NCBI GenBank assembly: GCA_024760905.1
Contig: CM045729.1
Location: 79,029,050 to 79,093,049, forward strand
Reading direction: 5' to 3'
Length of the DNA: 64,000 nucleotides
Source: Plotosus lineatus
Taxonomy: Eukaryota; Chordata; Actinopteri; Siluriformes; Plotosidae
The notes below the pieces were generated by a model. The model searched no databases. It saw only the letters and a program-made list of their open reading frames with translations, and was not told the origin of the DNA. Numbering within the stretch: position 1 is the stretch's first letter; each line of letters begins with the position of its first letter. The position numbers and the translations under genes were made by a program. This document shows positions 1-10,204 of the stretch, one piece after another.

Positions 1-446
1 AGTGCATCACGTTTTTTTTTCTAAAAATATTAATCAAATTAAAAAAATAAGGAAATTAAGGAAGAATAGGGGGAAAAGTGAAGGAAAATGCCACAAAAAC
101 AAGGACAATTATGCAAAAAAATAAATAAATAAACAAACAAAAAAACAACCCAAAACCTCCCATCGAAATTAGTTGCATTTTTGTGGGGTGCGCATCTGAG
201 TGCGTGCACGTGCATTCCTATCTGCAAGTGTGTATATTTAGATTTTATTTACATCTATGCATTATTTTTAAATGTTTAATTGTTATTATAAGCATTTATA
301 GCATTGAATATGTATTTATTGATATTATATACACATTTACATGTACGTATACGTCAGTCGGGGGGGGAGTGGATCCTACTTCGCTGAATTCGGTGGTCGC
401 GGGGCAATCTGAGTCCCAATTTATCGCAGAAAGTGAGCGATCCTTG
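1..446 (+). mobile_element. Pogo/Tigger-type MITE, family P1, copy 1 (left end outside window)
   Basis: This copy shares an A-rich left part, the central block around 240-340 and a G-run with the copies at 25.3, 30.7, 38.0, 41.4 and 50.2 kb. Its right end is a decayed form of the family end GAGGGATCCCTG and is followed by TA at 447-448. The TA target and the terminal sequence suggest a pogo/Tigger-class non-autonomous element. It has no transposase frame. Confidence 0.7.
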
Positions 447-824
447 TATACTGTTCAACTTTAATGACACCAGCGTGATGTAGAAGCACACATCTTTATG
501 AAGGATCGCAACATTATTACTGTAAATAGTCATCATGTGGGCGGAATAAGCAGGAAATCAAATTAATCAAATCATCTACCAGCAAAAATCTTTTCGCCTC
601 GTCAAGTCACATCCAAAGACCTTTCTGTCCAAAAAAACAAACAAAAGCATATAATACAGTAAGCTGTTATTTTTTGTGTCCAAACCTTGGCCTAGAAATA
701 CAAACACAAACACATATATCAAATCCTGGAGTGTACAACTGCAGATGATTGGTTCACAGATCTTCTTTCACTGAGTCTTTGGCGTGTCTATCTTCATGCA
801 GGTTTACATGACATTCATTAATTT
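447..824. other. No recognised feature
   Basis: AT-rich unique-looking sequence. I see no coding frame or repeat family here. Confidence 0.4.
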
Positions 825-1155
825 ATTCATTCTCTGAACCATTTAGTCCTAATTCGGGTTGCTGGGAGGCTGGTGCCCATGTCAGCCAACTCCAGGCGAT
901 GGCAGGGTACACCCTGGACAGCTCACCAGGCCTTTGCAGAGCCAACACTCACACAACCATTCATACTCACAATCACAGGCGATTTGAAACAGCCAATTAA
1001 CCCGTTGTGCATGTTTTGGATTGTGGAAGGAAACCAAAGAATGCAGAGGAAACTCACACAAGCACGGGGAGAACATGCAAACTCCACACAGAAACGCCTG
1101 AGCCCAGGACCTTCTTGCCATGAGGTGGACATGCTATCCACTACCGCCTTGTTTG
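825..1155 (-). mobile_element. SINE-B (tRNA-derived, L2-like tail)
   Basis: On the minus strand this is a tRNA-like head, a body typical of a widespread fish SINE (the part matching 'accession-like' text such as GGAGAACATGCAAACTCC in the plus direction) and an L2-like tail near 840-860. The internal promoter is worn. The terminal ATTCATT repeats at 815-830 form the 3' end. Confidence 0.75.
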
Positions 1156-1436
1156 CGTGACGTTTGGGGCTGAAACAGTATACAGTCAGCCCTCTTCTTA
1201 TGAAATCCCCAGAATATGAAAACTCCAGTATACGAAAAACATTTTCCTAAATTTTTTTCCTCTGTATACGAAAAGTGCCAAACGAGCCATTCAAACATTC
1301 AAACAATAGGTGGGGAAAAAAAAAACCGTGAGCTGTAATGTTGGATGCACTTTGTTCCATACTGTGTGTGAGAGAGCGTAAGGTAAAGCGATGTCTGCAC
1401 CTCCACCTAAGTTAAGACTTACTGTTCCAATGACTA

Positions 1437-1625
1437 CATGTCTCAACATCCCGCCCTGCTGGCCTCCCATTGGCTAGGAGGGATGACTCAGCTCCTTCCC
1501 ATTGGTTATCTCCCAATAACCCGCCCAGCTGGGCTCTCATTGGCTAGGAGGGATGACACAGCTCATTCGCATTGGCTATCTCTCAACATCCCGCCCCACT
1601 GGCCTACCATTGGCTAGGTGGGATG
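1437..1625. promoter_or_regulatory. Tandem CCAAT/GC-box block inside a Tigger MITE
   Basis: About three imperfect repeats of roughly 60 bp, each with ATTGG (inverted CCAAT) and a CCCGCC core followed by GGGATGAC. Five or more ATTGG motifs lie in under 200 bp. NF-Y and Sp/KLF binding is known for such motifs, but activity here is only inferred. Confidence 0.45.
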
Positions 1626-1770
1626 ACGCCATTATTCCAACTTTGTTCAACTTTGTGTGACGTTTGTTCATGTTTGTTTGTGTGTCATTCCAACTGTATT
1701 TTATGGCTCAGGCTTTTAACCTTGCATAAACATTTGTAAGATAATAACTCTGCTAAGAACACATGGTCAA

Positions 1771-1786
1771 CACACACACACACGCA

Positions 1787-1827
<41 letters not shown>
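1771..1827. repeat. (CA)n microsatellite inside P2 MITE
   Basis: Nearly pure CA dinucleotides with CG interruptions at the left. It sits in the same internal place as the TG tract at 52457-52540 in the other P2 copy. Confidence 0.95.
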
Positions 1828-1830
<3 letters not shown>

Positions 1831-2040
1831 TGATTCCCGGTGAAAGTGATTCCTGGTGCCATGGTCAACATGAAGTAAGTACCTTAAAAGGTATGCTTTT
1901 ATAATTTTTAAAGGGTAGTCTTGGGGAACTTGGAACGAATCATGTGTTTTACATGTAAAATGCTGTTCTATTTACGAAAAATCCAGGGAACGAAAAAGGC
2001 TCTGGAACGGATTAATTTCGTTAGGGGAGCTACCACTGTA

Positions 2041-2803
2041 TTGCCAATTCTAGCTTAGTGAGATATTTTATAAAATAAAGGCATATCATTAGATCTATAC
2101 CGAAAAGATCCAGCATAAATATGATGTGTGTGCGCGTGTGTGTGTGTGTAAGACACTGGATTTAGATGCGGTACTATGTTGCAGGCTTTGATGAGAGCAA
2201 TCAGGCATCGACGAAAAAATTCATGTGGGCAGCACAAAAGCAGCCTCGCAGTAATTGCTAGTTATTAAAGCTCGTAATCACCCCCAGCGCACAACGAGCT
2301 GTAATGAACTTCACTGATGGACCTATCTCAGAGGATATGAACGTATTGTACATGCAAAAGCAGAAGAGGAAGACAAACAGACAGACAGAGAGCACGAGAA
2401 AAGGAGGGAGAGGTGCATCTTAATTTGAGAGTACGGTGGGAAAGTGAAAGTGATTCTCTTGCTCATTTTCTCTCTCTCTCTCTCTCTCTCTTGCTCTCTC
2501 TCTCTGTTTGCCTGTTATGGTCCTTCAGGGACATAATCAACTTGCAACCCCAGAAGTGTGTTTCCCCTGATTGGCACTCAAAGGGAATCAAGACATCATT
2601 TGGTTTGAAATGCGGATGCCTATACACATAACGTCCACGCACGTCCACCCACATGCGTCTTCCAACCCCTGAAACAGCCCCCGAACACCTATTTTCTCTC
2701 AGTGAGTTGAAAGGTCACCTTGCCTTTATTTCACAGGGAGAACTTTTAACGTTAGAAAGAAGTCTCTATGTTTAAAGAGAATATATTTCCATATATACAC
2801 AAA
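2041..2803. other. Unassigned sequence with (TG)n and (CT)n tracts
   Basis: Short TG tract near 2125-2148 and a CT tract at 2470-2508. No gene or repeat family is recognised in the rest. Confidence 0.5.
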
Positions 2804-3244
2804 CAGGCAGCATGGTAGCGTAGTGATTAGCACATCCGCTGCATAGCAAGAAGGTCCTCGGGCGATTCTGTGTGGAGATTACATGTTCACCCTGTACATG
2901 CATGGATTTCCTCCGGGTACTCCGGTTTCCTCCAACGGTCCTAAAACCTACACAGTAAGTTATTTGGTTGTTCCATATCTACACCAGGTGTGAGTGAGTG
3001 TGAACGGTTGTGTGAGTGTTGGCCCTGCGATGGCCTGCTGAGCTGTCCTGGGTGCATCCTGCCATATCAGCCAAAAACAAAATATCTTGTGCACATACAA
3101 AACGAAAAACAAACAAACAAAACAAAAGCATTTTGTTGCATGTAAACTAACAAGCAATTCACTCATACACACAAACTGCTGAGATGGGTGCCAGCCTCCC
3201 TGCAGACCTAATTAGGATTAAGTGGTTCAGAGAATGAATGAATG
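2804..3244 (+). mobile_element. SINE-B with A-rich interruption
   Basis: tRNA-like head at 2808 (A box TAGCGTAGTGATTAGCA), body, L2-like tail CTAATTAGGATTAAG and terminal GAATGAATGA. About 100 bp of A/C-rich sequence (3070-3172) splits the tail from the body, which looks like a later insertion or local expansion. Confidence 0.75.
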
Positions 3245-3489
3245 AGGATATACACAAACACTGATAAGCCATAACATTAACACCACTAGTTTGTATCTCA
3301 GCAGTCCCATACCCATTAAGCTGCAATGCATTGTGTTCTGACTCCTCTCTCTCAGATACAGTTTCAGCAGTTTGTGCTACAGAAGCTCTTTTGTGGGATA
3401 CGAGTAGACGGAGGTCTTGTTGCACTACCCTTAGTAGGTACTTACCACTGCATACCAGGAACATCCTCAAGACCTGCCATTTTCTCATC

Positions 3490-3946
3490 TCATCTTATCT
3501 TCTTACCTTATCAGGGGTTGGGTCTCGGGGCAATAGCCGAAGCAGCGAGCTACAGACATCCCTCTCCCCAGCCACTTCCTCCAGCCCTTTGGGAGGAGAC
3601 TAAAGTGTTTCCAGATCAGTCAAGAGACATAATTCCTCCAATGTGTTCTGAGTTGACCCTGGGGTCTCTTCCTGGTTGGACAGGCAGGCGTTCGGGAGGC
3701 ATTCTAACCAGATGTCCGAGCCACCTCAACTGGTTCCTCTCAATCGGACCTGTTGTTATGAATACAGACCAAACTGTGGCTCCGGTGATACAGAGACCGA
3801 ATAGCTGATAGCAACGGGTGCGTTACACCATACTCCCAGAGAGCACCCACAAGGTCGCCCAAGGGACACGAAAGCCTTGTCTATAACCACACACCACATG
3901 TCGACAAATTGGGCAACTCCCATGCCCCCTCCAGGGTGCTTAAAGG
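3490..3946 (-). pseudogene. Rex3-type RTE LINE fragment
   Basis: Minus-strand remnant of the 3' part of a Rex3-like reverse transcriptase. It corresponds to the longer copy at 44825-46224 (shared blocks around CCACTTCCTCCAGCCC and CCACCTCAACTGG). The carboxy-terminal part is joined to an upstream RT segment, so an internal deletion is present. No open frame remains. Rex3 encodes an endonuclease and reverse transcriptase and is 5'-truncated in most copies. Confidence 0.65.
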
Positions 3947-3998
3947 GGCATGGGATGATATTTTGGAGACTAATAATATCCAGTCTTTTGACTATTAC

Positions 3999-4310
3999 AA
4001 GTGGAGCATAGAGAAAATGGTGGCATAGTGGTTAGGGTGCTGGGCTCTTCATCAGGAGGTCATGGGTTTGAATCCCAGTTAGACCCTCATTGTGCTAAGA
4101 CCCCTGGGCAAGGTCTTAACCACAAGTGTGCCTCTGTTCACCCAGCAATATAAATGGGTACCAGTAAGAATATACTGGGAAGGTAACCTGTGACGGACTA
4201 GCGTCCCATCCAGGAGAAGTTGAAGTCCTGGTAGCTTCAGGCTACGGAAACCGGGGATAGGCACTGACCTGATGAGCCACTACACTTGGATGTAAAGCCC
4301 AATAGACTAC
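3999..4310 (+). mobile_element. SINE-C (tRNA-derived), with 14-bp target duplication
   Basis: Head GTGGCATAGTGGTTAGGG with B box GGGTTTGAATCCC, a body, and a tail with GATGAGCCACTA. Flanked by CTTTTGACTATTAC (3985-3998) and CTTTTGACCATTAC (4311-4324), a 13/14 match. It inserted into the Tc1 relic. Confidence 0.8.
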
Positions 4311-4639
4311 CTTTTGACCATTACGATGTGGTTCTTGTGGGAGTCACTCTGATCCTTACACTGGCTCATTTTTCCTACTTCCAACACATCAACTTCAAGA
4401 ACTGACTGTTCACTTGTTGTCTAATACGTCCCACTTCTTGGCAGGTTTCACTGTAAGAAGATAATAACTGTTTATTGACTAACCGTACAGCCCGTAAAGA
4501 CAAATCTCAACCTGAGGTCATGAAGGGTGATAACGGGATCTTGAATAACAGGGAAGGGCTGAGATTTCTACGTACAGAGAAAGTAAAAGGTAGAGTCTGT
4601 TTGGCTTTTTACACTCAGGCCTCCTGGCTCATCACGCCA

Positions 4640-4872
4640 GAGCTCATGGTTCTGTAGCATGAAGTAACTAGGTGTGTAACGCCTCCTGGATGGGTACCAG
4701 TCCATCACAATTTGCCTTCCTAGTATTTTACAATTTCCCAGTTATACTGTGGGTGGACCACTTGTGGTTAAGATCTTGCACTCCTATCTTAGCACAGTGT
4801 GGTGTAATAAAGATTGAAACACATGACTGCTTGATTATGAGCCCAAAACCCTAACCACTACACCACCAGCCG
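4640..4872 (-). mobile_element. SINE-C, diverged
   Basis: Reverse copy of the same family. The tail side is at 4625-4650 and the tRNA-like head at 4845-4872 (CCCTAACCACTACACCACC). Strongly diverged from the copy at 4.0 kb. Confidence 0.7.
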
Positions 4873-5133
4873 ACAGTGAGTAAACAAGGCTAGTAAGCAG
4901 TTTATTTTACTTCATTTTAAAATATTGTAAATTAATGTGGACTGTTAATGCAAGAGATAACCTCCGAAACCAGGTCAGATAGCTGGCGAGTGAACTGAGC
5001 AAAATAAGCACCAAGAACATGGAAGATTCGGAAACTGGAAAACCAAAATAGAAAACAAGGAAAATCAAGGCTGATGCCAAAATGACTGGCACTAAGCGCA
5101 ACACTACGTACATTGGTGATTTAGGGAGGGAGC
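4873..5133. other. No recognised feature
   Basis: AT-rich sequence between a SINE and the TTAA element. No frame or repeat is recognised. Confidence 0.4.
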
Positions 5134-5459
5134 TTAAAGGGGACCTGTACCCCAAAATTTACGGCATTCAAAAAATATCCACTATACTTTATTATTAACT
5201 TTTAAACATCGCGTGATGTCGGTAGTTTATTTATAAGTCCACGTTTCCTTTTCTTCTATATGACATTCCTTGCTCACGAAGGTTGAGCGCGCGGACACGT
5301 TGGCTACTTTTCACCGGGGTCAAAGGTCACTGTGACGTAACATCGTTGACAGTCGTATCGCCAATTGCAGAATGTCAGTATATTTTCCTTGATCTTGATC
5401 TTGATAGGTTAGGTGATACGTCGCAAGGACATTAATTCACCGCAAGCAATTCATGTTGT

Positions 5460-5699
5460 TTACAACAATAGCACTCCTGATGTTTTTTTTTTTTTTTGAC
5501 GCACGCATTTTCCACAAGAGCACAAAATATTTGCTGGTTGTTTGCAACGATTTTCCCGTGTAAGAGCTTCTGCCGACTCTCCAATCTCGTCCTCCGAGTC
5601 GTCACTTTCCTGGGCCGATTTCACGAAATGTGGATAGTCTTTCTTCAGTGGTTCATATAAATAACCTTCAAATCCTTCCACGAAATTGTCTTCGTCCAT
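5460..5699 (-). pseudogene. Small frame resembling a P2X7-like tail protein, first exon
   Basis: The 79-residue frame starts at a Met with an acidic amino terminus, contains YLYEPL near residues 14-19, a Ser/Asp/Glu-rich linker (about 29-45), and the cysteine motif LCSCGKC near residues 59-65. An EP-type segment followed by a C-x-C-G-x-C motif resembles the carboxy-terminal domain found in P2X7-like proteins, many of which occur in fish and invertebrate transposons. That assignment is inference. Directly after the last Cys the sequence reads GTGCGT, which could be a splice donor, so the rest of the frame (poly-Lys from an A-run) may be intronic. It lies inside the TTAA element and may be element-borne. 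It could also be a captured host exon. Confidence 0.4.
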
Positions 5700-6001
5700 G
5701 GTTTAAAAAAAACTACGATAATGCCTGTTTTTTCCAAATTTCCGTGAGCTTGTGTTGTATATGTCAGGTATATAGCCTTAGCCTTACGTTTACATTCCAA
5801 TCTCGATCTTGCACTTCCGGTCGAGGCTTTGTCAACAATATGACGTCATTCAAATGCGCCGTTTTAAAACTCCTGTGCTCTGAAGCTTGACGTTAGTGAA
5901 GCCCTTAAATCGCTTAAAGCTGGTTTGTAAGAGAATATAATAAACGCCTTATAGGTGTATTGTCACTAGCTATACACAATACATCAAATTAGGTATATGA
6001 G

Positions 6002-6712
6002 CAATGTTCCCTGTAATTTTTCCTCTGTCTGGGCATACAGACAACCTCCCTGAGCACACTAAGGCCCACTGTGAGCAACATCACAACTGCTCGCTGTGGC
6101 CACACCCCAGAACCACACCTGGGATCATTGAAAGTTCCATGGCTTATTAAACACAGCTTTATAGATGACATCATTTTCCTCCCTGAATTTGAAATATATG
6201 ACGAGCATTTTGTGTCCTGTCATGTCTGGCTCTCATCTACTATCAGGGTGTGCCAGGGTGCATTTTTAACCTCACACATACTATCATTCTGCACTCTCTC
6301 ATTGATTCACAAATTGAAAGGTATAGTTTTTGCTTCGCCAGCTTTCTGCTGTACTCACAGACTTTGCGCAGTTCTTTTTTTACTTTGGTTTGGGGAGTCG
6401 ACATAAAATATTCCCTGGCCGCTCGTTTCGTCATGATAACGGGGTTAGCATTAGCATCACTTCACTCAGCAGCACTGTTATTATTGTTATGGAGCGTGTA
6501 CGAGCGCAGCACGTGACGGTGCCGTGATTGGCTGCGTAGCGTGATTGCATTGCATCGTGTGATTGGCTGGACACCTGTCACTCACTAAAAGTTCTATACC
6601 GTGTATGTAATTAATCTGCAGCGGGTTCACTGCGCTGGATCGGTTTTCTTGTGCGCTGAGAGTGTTCGAGCGGTTCGCCATTGCGCAGTTGCGCAGCTTA
6701 GAGGGAACGTTG
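6002..6712. mobile_element. hAT MITE nested in the TTAA element
   Basis: Ends are CAATGTTCCCT at left and its imperfect complement AGGGAACGTTG at right. The 8-bp flanks TATATGAG (5994-6001) and TTTATGAG (6713-6720) match 7/8, as expected for hAT. There is no transposase. The right part holds two GATTGGCTG motifs. Confidence 0.75.
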
Positions 6713-6747
6713 TTTATGAGCGCTTTCACTACAGGTACCCTTTAAAT

Positions 6748-7078
6748 CAGGGGTCACCAACCTTTTTGAAACTGAGAGCTACTTCTTGGGTACCAATTAA
6801 TGCGAAGGGATACCAGGTCGATATACACTTCTGAAATTACAAATTTGCTCAGTTTACCTTTAATTATATGTTATTATTAATAATTAATGAGATTCATCTA
6901 TGTGAAGATATTGCTTGGATTTAAAAATATATAGAAAAAAATAAGATGCAGCTCAATGAAGAGTGGCGCTATGGAGCCATGGGCCTGTCCTAAAAATAGC
7001 AGTGAACAGGTCCGCGGGCAACTTATATTGTCCTTGCGGGCTACCTGGTGCCCGCGGGCACCACGTTGGTGATCCCTG
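6748..7078. mobile_element. hAT MITE with perfect 8-bp target duplication
   Basis: Ends CAGGGGTCACCAAC and GTTGGTGATCCCTG are near-perfect inverted repeats. CTTTAAAT is duplicated exactly at 6740-6747 and 7079-7086. The duplication covers the right TTAA of the neighbouring element, so this insertion came later. Confidence 0.9.
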
Positions 7079-7280
7079 CTTTAAATCAATTTCCTGATTG
7101 GGATACAAATGCCATCGACACTGGAAAACACAATCCGTCGGTGAGTCAAACACAAACAAAACAAACAAAACCTTCACAGAAATTGACGAAGACCAGACAG
7201 CGAGGTAACAACACCTGGAGTGAATTAAATAAGTCCACCATTTTACAATGCTTTAAAATAAACAATACAATTATATCCAG

Positions 7281-7606
7281 GGCAGTGTTGGCCTGGTGGT
7301 AGGGTGCTGGCCTACTGATCTGAAGGTATGGGGTTCAGACCACACTATCACTGAGTTGTCATTACTGTCCCCCAGTGCAGCTAACCAGGTTATCAAAGGC
7401 CAGGCACGTCTCTCGATGCCTGTGGTGAGAGGCATAAAAAGGACCACTGTTGTCATTCATAAAGAGTAGGCCATTGGGTTGCCGTGAGTGTGTTTCTGCC
7501 CAGCGATGGCCTGCTGAACTGTCCGGGGTGCACTCTGCCCTCGCCAGACAAGCGCCAGCCTCTCCACGACTGTAATTAGAATGAAGCGGGTCAGAAAATG
7601 GGTTAA
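7281..7606 (+). mobile_element. SINE-A (tRNA-derived, L2-like tail)
   Basis: tRNA-like head with A box GGCCTGGTGGT and a worn B box, a family body containing CAGTGCAGCTAAC and a tail ending near AATTAGAATGAAGCGG. Oriented forward. Confidence 0.85.
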
Positions 7607-8835
7607 CCTCTTTGAATACGTGACAGGTAGCTAACAGCTAGCGGTCGACATGTTTCTGTTCCACGGAAAGCTGCTAAAGATCAAAGTGCAAATAGCAGCT
7701 AGCTAACAGTTAACATGCACGGTGATACACACTGGTCCATATGCTATTCATTCCCTTCCCATCGACCAATCAGATTGCATGAATTGTTGTTGCCAGATAT
7801 GAGTCTATATTTATAACAATAAGTGCTAACTTGACCCTGGAGAAGAAGTGACGGTGGAGGGGGAAGGAGACGGAGGATGTCTCACAATAAAGTGACCCAA
7901 GTGTCAGCGGTCATATTAATGAACCTCATTCTGAATTCAAATTTAATTTAGGCTGTCGTAATTCGTCAGTACCACCCCCACCCCCATCATTTTATGGTTT
8001 TGTCCAGGGAATTTGAAGGTTTGAGAAAGATGAAACCATTTTAATTGCGATCTGAGTGAGCAAGAGGGCAGCGGTTTCACACGTGCGTCAGCATTTTCCC
8101 CTCACTGGTACTATTTACTGAAATTCATAAATGCTGATGCAGTCGATATTACCCTCCATTCCTTTTCTTACGCTTAATTCTCACACCAGCAACTGTAATC
8201 TGTCACAACACCAGCCCCTTAATCAATCAAATTCAACTTCGAAGGCGGCACAGATGTAACACCGAGCCGCATAAACTCTCGTTCACAGGGACGCCGACTC
8301 GCCTGCATCTCAAACCAGCACGATTCGACTCGCCTGCACGGCAAACCGACACCGATTTCACAAAGTCTTTTCTCTTTACTGGATTTAGCAGCGCCCACTC
8401 CATTTGACTCGCCATCCATCCAATCAGACGGTGCATCCGCCTTACAGAACACAAGATGGCCGCCGACGTCGACGCGCTATCAAAACATCGCACTTTCTAT
8501 GTGGAGGCTCAAACTGTTTGCAGTGAATAGAAACCCGCTTTGAAATGATAATAGTGGCTGGAACAAATGAAACACGGCTCCCATTCAGCGCCAGATCTAA
8601 AGGTGGCTTTGTCCCGACACCACGCTTTTTTCTCCTGTGGGCTGAGACGGCATTGATGCAATGCTCGCAAGGAAGTACACCTGTATTCGCTGACAATTTG
8701 CACATGGATGACCCCAACACCCCTCCTTCCTGCCAATGCCCGAGACTTTGAAAGTCCCACATCTGCCATGTAAATACGCAACATGTAGCCACGTCAATTT
8801 AAGAGCAGTTTACAAGTGGACAAAACCACCAAGGT

Positions 8836-8836
<1 letters not shown>
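7607..8836. other. Unassigned sequence
   Basis: Mixed-composition sequence with several overlapping short frames at 8219-8797 on both strands. None shows a domain, and I regard them as chance. No repeat family is recognised. Confidence 0.4.
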
Positions 8837-8879
<43 letters not shown>

Positions 8880-9120
8880 CTCTCTGTCTGTCTCGTCCAG
8901 AGCAGGAAAGACGAAGCAGGGAGGAGGCGGAAAGAAAGCGAGGATAAAAATAGAATCCATTACTCCTTTATTACAGCCTATGGTCTGTTGCTAGGCAATG
9001 GTATCAGATTAACACTAATTATCATTTTATCACACTTTCTCCCCCTCCCTGACAGTTCTCTCCTCCCTCCCTCCGTCCCTCCCTCCCTCCCTCCCTCCCC
9101 CTCTAACTCTCTTTCTCTCT
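8837..9120. repeat. (CT)n tract and CCCTCC-rich tract around a short unique segment
   Basis: Pure CT at about 8837-8886 and a CCCT/CTCC-rich run at 9057-9120. The segment between is single-copy in this window and contains an X-box-like motif. Confidence 0.8.
8987..8999. promoter_or_regulatory. X-box-like motif (RFX)
   Basis: GTTGCTAGGCAAT is an imperfect palindrome fitting the RFX-factor X-box. A single motif match is weak evidence of function. Confidence 0.3.
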
Positions 9121-9812
9121 CCTCAGCTCAGTCTTTCTTCAGCCGAAGCCTGAATTTTAAATTTGACCAATTGCACTGAAGGGCCGTCGAATTCACTTAT
9201 TAAATTCTCTGTGTTGAGAAGCGTTTCATTTGCAGGGATTATCAGAGAAGAGTTAATGAATATAAAGAACACAGTGTCGGGTTAACACATTCAATCCCTT
9301 GGAAACGAATATTTAAAAAAAAGAGAAAGAGAAAAAGAGAGGCGGGAATAACAAGAAGAAGAAGAAGATAAAGAAGAAGAAGAAAAAAACCAAACAAACA
9401 AAAAAAAAAGCTCAAAGCATGAATTCTCAACATTATTACACATTTGCAAACAAATCTAGTTGTTCCGGTAAAATAACGAATGCTGACAAGCAATGGTTCT
9501 GTTACTTCTTTGGGAAATGAGTCTCGGTGCTAATTAAAGGAAAGTTGGAGGTGGCATTTAGGAGGCGTCCTGTATTCAATATGTGAAGGGAAGAGAGGAT
9601 GCTGTAGTGCGCCTCCTCCTCCTCCTCCTCCTGCGCTCCATGTGATTTATTCCTGTGGAACTCTGTGGCACCGGAGTAGGCCACAGCTCGAGGGCACGCA
9701 CGCACATTGTTCCGATCCTGCCCATTGTTTCTCAGCACAGGCCAGTAATGAGAGTGTGCTGAGGAGCCGAGCGCAGCGCTGCTGTCAGCGTAAAGAATGC
9801 AGGCACAGCAAG

Positions 9813-9814
<2 letters not shown>
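9121..9814. other. Unassigned sequence with GAA/AAG and CTC tracts
   Basis: Contains an AGAAG-rich tract at 9350-9390 and a CTC-repeat at 9611-9632. Otherwise no coding frame or repeat family is recognised. Confidence 0.4.
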
Positions 9815-9817
<3 letters not shown>

Positions 9818-9849
<32 letters not shown>

Positions 9850-9966
9850 TGCAGGGGTGCTTTTGTGCTCAAACTGACAACTGGAGACACACACACAAAA
9901 AATATGCGCACAAACAGCACAAGTCTAGACAATTTTTTAGAGCAACTAATTCATTGATGGTTTTAT

Positions 9967-10008
<42 letters not shown>

Positions 10009-10061
10009 GCACAAACAGCACAAGTCTAGACAATTTTTTAGAGCAACTAATTCATTGATGG

Positions 10062-10101
<40 letters not shown>

Positions 10102-10158
10102 CCCTAATACACAAATACACTGACTATATTGTCTCTCTTGCAAATGAGCTAATTTAAG

Positions 10159-10202
<44 letters not shown>
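9818..10202. repeat. Four (CA)n tracts with a duplicated 58-bp spacer
   Basis: CA tracts lie at about 9818-9847, 9970-10005, 10067-10100 and 10161-10202. The spacer 9908-9965 is repeated at 10009-10066 (offset 101 bp) almost without change, so one CA-plus-spacer unit was tandemly duplicated. Confidence 0.9.

Positions 10203-10204
<2 letters not shown>

Larger units (their letters stand above)
1183..2038 (-). mobile_element. Pogo/Tigger-type MITE, family P2
   Basis: Flanked by TA at 1181-1182 and 2039-2040. The right end, read as its complement, begins CAGTGGTAGCTC and runs into a segment shared with the copy at 52172. Both copies carry a CA/TG microsatellite in the same internal place and a CCAAT-rich block, so both belong to the element. 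There is no transposase frame. Confidence 0.75.
3260..4486 (-). pseudogene. Tc1-like transposon relic, split by Rex3 and a SINE
   Basis: The left part (3260-3490) matches the end and amino-terminal transposase region of a Tc1-like element common in fish. The right part (about 4325-4480) matches its other end, including CAACACATCAACTTCAAGAA. Minus-strand frames keep a short HTH-like stretch (3159-3488), but the catalytic core is gone. The middle was replaced or interrupted by a Rex3 fragment and a SINE-C. Identity rests on recognising the family sequence, not on an intact protein. Confidence 0.6.
5138..6741 (-). mobile_element. TTAA-flanked DNA transposon relic (Kolobok-like or piggyBac-like)
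   Basis: TTAA lies at both edges (5134-5137 and 6742-6745). The ends are inverted repeats: AGGGGACCTGTA at left and, as complement, AGGGTACCTGTA at right (11/12). TTAA targets are used by piggyBac and Kolobok elements; the AGGG ends lean to Kolobok, by inference. It carries a short minus-strand frame (5460-5699) and a nested hAT MITE. No transposase core is seen. Confidence 0.5.

Noticed and set aside
8219..8797. Cluster of overlapping frames up to 116 codons on both strands
   Set aside because: Several frames overlap on opposite strands, with no recognisable domain or consistent codon use. Treated as chance in GC-moderate DNA.
9642..10203. Open frames with long His-Thr or Cys-Val repeats over the CA tracts
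   Set aside because: They are (CA)n read through in frame. No domain and no codon signal outside the tract.
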